Positions 58,946 through 64,000 of a stretch of 64,000 nt of DNA are shown here, piece after piece (within the stretch, counting starts at the first letter, position 1; every line of letters starts with the position of its first letter). The stretch spans positions 21,647,656-21,711,655 of the forward strand of contig OY986966.1 of assembly GCA_963920575.1 (NCBI GenBank). Direction: 5' to 3'. This DNA comes from Narthecium ossifragum. Taxonomy: Eukaryota; Streptophyta; Magnoliopsida; Dioscoreales; Nartheciaceae. Made by a program: the position numbers and the translations under genes. The notes beneath the pieces were generated by a model. It ran no database searches and had not been told where the DNA came from. It worked only from the letters and a program-made list of their open reading frames with translations.

Positions 58946-59405
58946 CCGCCACAATGGGGATGTATTGCGCCATAGTGCAGGTGACGATCACGTCGATGTA
59001 CTTGGTGTTAGGCTGAAGCCGGGGTATGATCCCGTGCCATGAGTCTTTTCGGCACTCCGCCTCGATGAAGTTGGCGAGGGCTTTGCTGGGCTTGAAGATC
59101 TTGGCGACATCCTACAGGACCGCCTGGTCGGTGATCTCCCCGTCGAGCTCGCCGGTCCGGATGTCCCGAGCCAACGCGGAGCATGTCCGTGTTCTGCACC
59201 AGGCCGCAGACCAGCTGGGCGGACATGGACTGGTAGGAGTCTGTGCAGAGGATGGCCTCGGTGGGGCTGGTGTGGGAGTTGAAGGGGTTGAACGGCCGGT
59301 CGAGGAAATGACGGCTCTTGTAGTAGTTGGTCAGGACCGGCTGGCTAGCAGGCTGCCTGGGGTCGTCACCTCTGACTTCACGAACATGAGGTACGTCCCC
59401 CTTCC
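58946..59405 (-). pseudogene. Broken GH3 acyl-acid amido synthetase fragment
   Basis: On the minus strand: LMFVKSEVTTPGSLLAS, a frameshift, PVLTNYYKSRHFLDRPFNPF, NSHTSPTEAILCTDSYQSM, LVCGLVQNTDMLRVGS, then a deletion and frameshift, ELDGEITDQAVL, a stop, DVAKIFKPSKALANFIEAEC, WHGIIPRLQPNTKYIDVIVT and CTMAQYIP. These are consecutive blocks of a plant GH3 enzyme, which conjugates amino acids to auxin or jasmonate. Only part of the middle is present, with at least two frameshifts and one nonsense codon. It abuts the Harbinger fragment on the other strand. Confidence 0.85.
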
Positions 59406-60587
59406 TATTGGAGCATGCTCGATGTGGACCACCTTTCGACACGACGGGAAACCATGCAAAACCGTGGAGGTACCACCTTCTACAGCGGGAAACCATGCAC
59501 AACCCCTTCCGCGACGGGAAACCGTGCAAAACTACGGTTTTCTGTAAAATTATAATAACGGAGTCATGGTTGAAACTAAATTTCACTTAATTTATAATTT
59601 GATGATATTGAATTATAAATTCCAAACTTGATGGTACCAAAATTTATTTCTGAAAAAATGCGTGGTAGTGGAACGCAAAAATCCATGTTTATATTAACCT
59701 AATATTGTCGCTGCGCTCAGTGCACTATCCACTTTACTGATACTCTGGAGTGTACATCTCCCATGCTCCGCAGAATATGAGTCAGCACATGACAATAGCT
59801 ATCATATTTATTTTGCAAGTAAACATAACAAATCTACAAGCTTTATACATTTGTTAAGAGGACATAATCTTGAGAGGTTGGGAGGCAAAAGCAAGCTTGG
59901 TGGTGTTTCTGCATGTGAAAAGGAGCACTGGACTATGACAACTGAGAAGACCGGCCTTCATGCAATCTAGAGATCTGGTTGGTCCTGATTACGGCCAAAT
60001 GATGCCCGACCACGAGACAGTGGGCACGCGCTGCATGCAAACAATAGGCCCTTCAAGCCAGGGTGGGCATCCCTGGGACGCAGCACGTCGGCCTCGCCAG
60101 GGTGGCTTTGCACCGCCACCAGCGGGAACTGGTGGCGCCCAGCTGCTCATTGGTCGTCGGCACCACCATTTAATGATGCGTCGCTGGCTCCACAACAGCC
60201 GGAATATGGTACTGATTTTCATAAATTCCAGCTTCGAATTAAATGACTGGATGAGCTCACAAGCCTCACTGAGAAATGCTACAAACTCTTAGAACCTGTA
60301 AAAAGCAATTGCCGATTTGCAAACATACTGGTTATTGACGGATCAAATTACAACACTATACTTCCAAATAATTTATCTCAAAACAGCAAATGTACAGCTG
60401 AGGGAATTCAGGGGATTCATTCGGCAAATTCAAGAAGCGTATTGGGCAAACATCCACAATTTCGCTTACAGAGGCAAGGTAGAACAGGGTTACCACATGA
60501 CAATTAATTTAACATTATGATCTGCTTCTTCGAAAGGACAGCTGCTATGCTCAAGATAGAGTGCAAAAAGCGACTGGAAAAGAAATT
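59406..60587. other. Intergenic with minisatellite and a possible orphan exon
   Basis: At 59440-59540 three imperfect units of CGGGAAACCATGCAAAACC occur. At about 60045-60230 (+) a frame reads ASPGWLCTATSGNWWRPAAH and APPFNDASLAPQQPEYGTDF without a stop; its composition looks exon-like but I recognise no family. The IMP3 3' UTR lies at the right end. Confidence 0.35.
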
Positions 60588-62583
60588 TCAGTTCATTAAG
60601 TCGTAATCATCCAGCGTCTCATTGTACTCCTCCACCCTCCTCTTGATCTTTGAAGAACCCTCCCAAGTAATGAAGTCCTGCATGTTCTTGGTGACAAGGA
60701 AAGCAGGATCTGTGACTGTGTCGGGCCCGACCCTGATATGTCCCTGTTCGATGAATGTCACTGCCTCCTTTAGGGTCTCTGCATACTTTTCATAGACGAG
60801 AACAGATGCCAATCTGCGCCTGCGGCACAATTTTTTAAAGAGAGAATTATCATCCCTAAGCCTAATTTGTTATTTCCGATTAAGAACACATCAGTCAACC
60901 TTAGCTGAATGCATTCAAATAGTAACTCGATTGGAGTCAAATCAATTAACAGATTATATCGAACCTAAGTTAACATAGTAAGCTCACAGTTCCATAACCA
61001 ACTTTTTTCAGTATGGAGCATACCACTGCTATTATGTTGTGGTCATCCTCGATAACAAATCTTGCATTGGGAACAACATAAGAATCTCAAAAATGCGAAT
61101 AGCAAAAGCTGAAAAAGCTCCGGTGAAAGAAGGTTCATCAAGCAATATTGTCACGTAGTCTCTTATGCAGAGATTATGACATGAAGAGCACCATTATTAA
61201 TATTCTTCTTGATATTATAGCAACAGCTGCTCTCCAAAGTAATAAACAATAAAAATACTTTTGTCTCAACTGGTCAAGGAGTAGAAACAAATGTACTTTA
61301 ACTGTGCAATTTTCTTATCTTGTGCCTGATACTAAATCATTTACTCATTTTCTCTTTAAGCTGTCAACATACCTGCAGAATGAGCTCACTGAAAGTTTCT
61401 CGCACTTGACCAAGCTCTTCTTTGGGGGAATCACACCCATATTTTCACTGAGAGATGGAACATTAATGAATTAGGGAAATTGTGCAATTGATTTGACAAG
61501 AAGCACAAGCACATATTTACCAGGATAATGTAAAGATGGCAACAGGAAAGAGCTTCGTCAAAGCAAAACAATTCAGCATATCATCCACTAAAAATGACGA
61601 AAATATAGCACCAATTTCAAGAGCTAAATGATAATTGACCTACTGCATAAACTTAACCGGCCAGTTTACTTATTGCCGCACACAAGAAGTCAGGTTAAAT
61701 CTCCTGCTAATTTATTTTTGCTGTTTCTATTTCTTTCATTTAGAACACACTCCAAGAAATGGGCCAAAACCTATAAAATGCAGACGGAAATATGGCTTTA
61801 GGAGTAAATGATGTGCTTCCTTGTGTCATCCTCCGTCTAAAACGACCATACAGAGTCACAATGCAAGGTGCATATGACATAGAAGGCTTTAAAATATAAC
61901 TAAGATGCTATAAATCCATTCCAAAGCCTTGTAGTATACCAAATTGTGCATGAAGAAAGGAGATATCCAGCTACAGGTTAAAAAGAAATAGAGGCTTAAT
62001 CCTCATAGTACACTAGATATATCTGAACCATGCCGGTTCATAAATCAGCATGAATAAATTCTATTACATAAACAACTATCTTTATAGTCAACATAATGGA
62101 AGACTTATTATTAGAAACAAAAATGAATGATAGTAGAAACAAAGCATCATTTTTTTATCTACTAGAACAAACTGATCAGTCAGATGACAAACTTACAGCT
62201 TTTGCAGTAACATGTCCGTCATCTCAATGCGGTAAGGGTCCCTTGGATCTAATTGCTTCAGGATGTTAACAAGTTTTTGTACCATCCTGCATATACTCGA
62301 ATACCTAAACAAAAAATAGAAAACAAATTTCCCCTTAGAGGGTTACGAAACTAGAAATCCAATGCAAGATACTGCAGCATTTTCCAACAATCGATACATT
62401 CCACAAACACAAAAAAAAAAGTGCACATTGAGGTGGAAAAGGATATTACTTCTTGTAATCATCTCTATCTGTAAGCAGGTAACGACGTGTTACAAGAGCT
62501 TCTCTATGACCACCTTCCCGTTTGTACTCGATAAAATTAACTTTCTTGAGCAGCTTCTTCTCATGAAACTTTAACTTCCTCAT
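60588..62583 (-). CDS. IMP3: U3 small nucleolar ribonucleoprotein IMP3
   Basis: Nucleolar protein of the U3 snoRNP/SSU processome; with IMP4 and MPP10 it helps pair U3 snoRNA to pre-rRNA for 18S maturation. Four exons on the minus strand: 62450-62583, 62197-62304, 61373-61447 and 60588-60819, all GT-AG, giving 182 residues, close to the human length of 184. The N terminus [20 protein letters not shown] and [20 protein letters not shown] are typical. The C-terminal half is an S4 RNA-binding domain: [47 protein letters not shown] and [13 protein letters not shown]. The first 44 residues come from exon 1. It appears intact. An LTR begins 77 bp upstream of its ATG. Confidence 0.94.
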
Positions 62584-62659
62584 GCTTGCTGCTGCAATCC
62601 GAGAATTATAATCAGAAACTAAAAAACATTTTTTACATCTAAAGAATGGTTAGAAGCAG
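62584..62659 (-). promoter_or_regulatory. IMP3: IMP3 leader or leader intron
   Basis: On the minus strand a T-rich stretch and CGGATTGCAG lie just before CAGCAAGCATG, a possible 3' splice site of a 5' UTR intron. Whether this interval is promoter, UTR or intron cannot be settled from the window. Confidence 0.35.
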
Positions 62660-64000
62660 TGTCACGTCCCGGTCGGCTCAGAAAACCCATCCGGACCGGG
62701 ACGTGAGGGAGGGACTTACACCTGTTCACTTCCAATCGAGCGCGATACAAACAATTATCACAAATAATTTAAACATTTGACTTCTGAAGGCATAATTGAA
62801 ATCTAAAACATACTATTCCATTAACATCAGAGTTGTTTAGATCTAAATTAAAATTCTCAAAGATGAAAATTATACATATAAATTAATCCACGAGGGATAC
62901 TGTATACAAAACTGCCAAACTATACAATCAGATCTTCAATCACCTCAAAGCCCTCCAGAAGTCGACGTGCCGCCAAAAGCTGATCTGCTGAGAGCTACAG
63001 AGACACTGGCATCTGGACCTGCAAACGCAGCCCGGGTAGGGTGAGCATAAAGCCCAGTAGGGTTCTACTCTACGTCACACTCAAGAAAAGAAGAAACTGC
63101 AACTGAACCGTCTCCTTGCCAAGCTTAAGGCGCAACTACAACAAGCATGCAAACGCGATGGGGATCACGCCTGCTCTGGACGCTCCCCAATCGCCGACCA
63201 CGCCGGGGATCACGCCGGCTCAATGCGCTCCCCAAACGTCAACCACGCCGGGGATCACGCGGGCTCTCGACGCTCCCAAATGTCAACCACGTCGGGGATC
63301 ACGCTGGCTCTAAGCGCTCTCCAAACGTCAACCACGCTGGGGATCACGCGGGTTGGCACTCCCCAAACGTCAACAACAGAAAAGTAAAACACAACCACAT
63401 TTAAGCTTGGCAAAGGAGGACGGTACGATCTCTAAATCTCAAAAACCAAGAAATGATAAGTCAATAATACCACAATCTCACCCTAGGCCTGACTACCCAA
63501 CCACGGTCCTAGAGCTAGACCCGAGCTACCTGAGAGCCTTGGATCGACGATCAAACCATCGCCCACGCCCTAACCTAAAATGTATCTAATGCAATCAAAT
63601 GCATGCAATGCTCAGACACAAATAAAGAGATATAAGCATGCAACAGATTGACATATCAATATACAGGGCTAGGCATAGCTTACAGCTAGTCAGAGGGGTA
63701 AACATAACAAAGGGTCTAAAGCAATTGGAGATCTATCTAACACAACAACGACAACACAGACCGAAAACAAGCAACTATATATCAATCTAAATTTCAGCAT
63801 TACAACAAGACAAACGGCTGTCAACCGAAATTCCTATAACGGGGCACACCCCCGACCACACAATTACAACAACCATAATGAATACAATTTACAAAACTAG
63901 GGCACACCTTCGACCCATTTACTTATCTAAACATCCCAAGGGGCATGGCTCTCTTGGTTCAACCACAAGCTACGTATACATGTATACAATACGATATAAC
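62660..64000 (-). mobile_element. G-LTR-related LTR, copy E (runs off the window)
   Basis: Starts TGTCACGTCCCGGTC at 62660 and continues to the window end. Family blocks are present: GCAGCCCGGGTAGGGTGAGC (63029), AGTAGGGTTCTACTCTACGTCACAC and a GGTCCTAGAGCTAGACCCGAG block (63505). At 63150-63370 units of GGGATCACGC(C/G)(G/T)GCTC are tandemly repeated. The outer end and right TSD lie outside, so it could be a solo LTR or part of a full element. Confidence 0.78.

Noticed and set aside
63116..63404. Two repetitive plus-strand frames with NHAGDHAG-type repeats
   Set aside because: They translate a DNA tandem repeat inside LTR copy E in two frames at once; no sign of coding selection.

Overview
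The window is nuclear DNA of a flowering plant. Evidence: five spliceosomal genes of plant type (GH17 glucanase, IQD protein, purple acid phosphatase, IMP3 and one unrecognised gene), plant LTR retrotransposons with tRNA-Asp and tRNA-iMet primer sites, a 5S-derived Cassandra TRIM, and MULE, hAT and PIF/Harbinger elements. A monocot is plausible but not shown; no species call is made. Splice sites, boundaries and target-site duplications (TSDs) were read by eye, not computed.

Layout. 1-1240: 3' end of a Ty1-copia element. 1707-2904 (+): secreted GH17 beta-1,3-glucanase. 3.4-19.7 kb: one minus-strand L1-type LINE, broken by an Athila-like solo LTR (4207-5933), a 2.46-kb gypsy-type solo LTR (6859-9316) and a 9.05-kb Athila-like element without pol (10336-19384). 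The LINE frame resumes across each insertion. 19902-21133: MULE foldback. 22056-26664 (-): five-exon IQD gene. 29.6-36 kb: a second LINE, another 2.4-kb solo LTR, and copies of a small hairpin-rich MITE. 36814-41443 (-): five-exon metallophosphoesterase (PAP28/29-like). 42283-43771: Pack-MULE inside a decayed gene. 45354-45925 (+): unrecognised two-exon gene. 47226-54195: PIF-like MITE, then a hAT element carrying a chimeric G-LTR/Cassandra insertion and a solo LTR placed head to head. 54.2-58.2 kb: unassigned repeats. 58.2-59.4 kb: broken PIF/Harbinger transposase abutting a broken GH3 gene. 60588-62583 (-): IMP3, with a gypsy-type LTR starting 77 bp upstream of its ATG and running off the window.

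The host genes do not form a pathway: cell-wall/defence glucanase, calmodulin-binding scaffold, secreted phosphatase and ribosome-biogenesis factor are ordinary neighbours in a repeat-rich region. The unusual content is in the mobile DNA: (i) a 2.67-kb unit joining two unrelated retrotransposon families inside one perfect TSD; (ii) a hAT-like MITE family built of CGGTA palindromes, four copies with perfect 8-bp TSDs; (iii) arrays of the palindrome GATCGATC in LTRs of two different gypsy-type families. G-LTR below is my label for the family with ends TGTGAGGACC and GCGACA.
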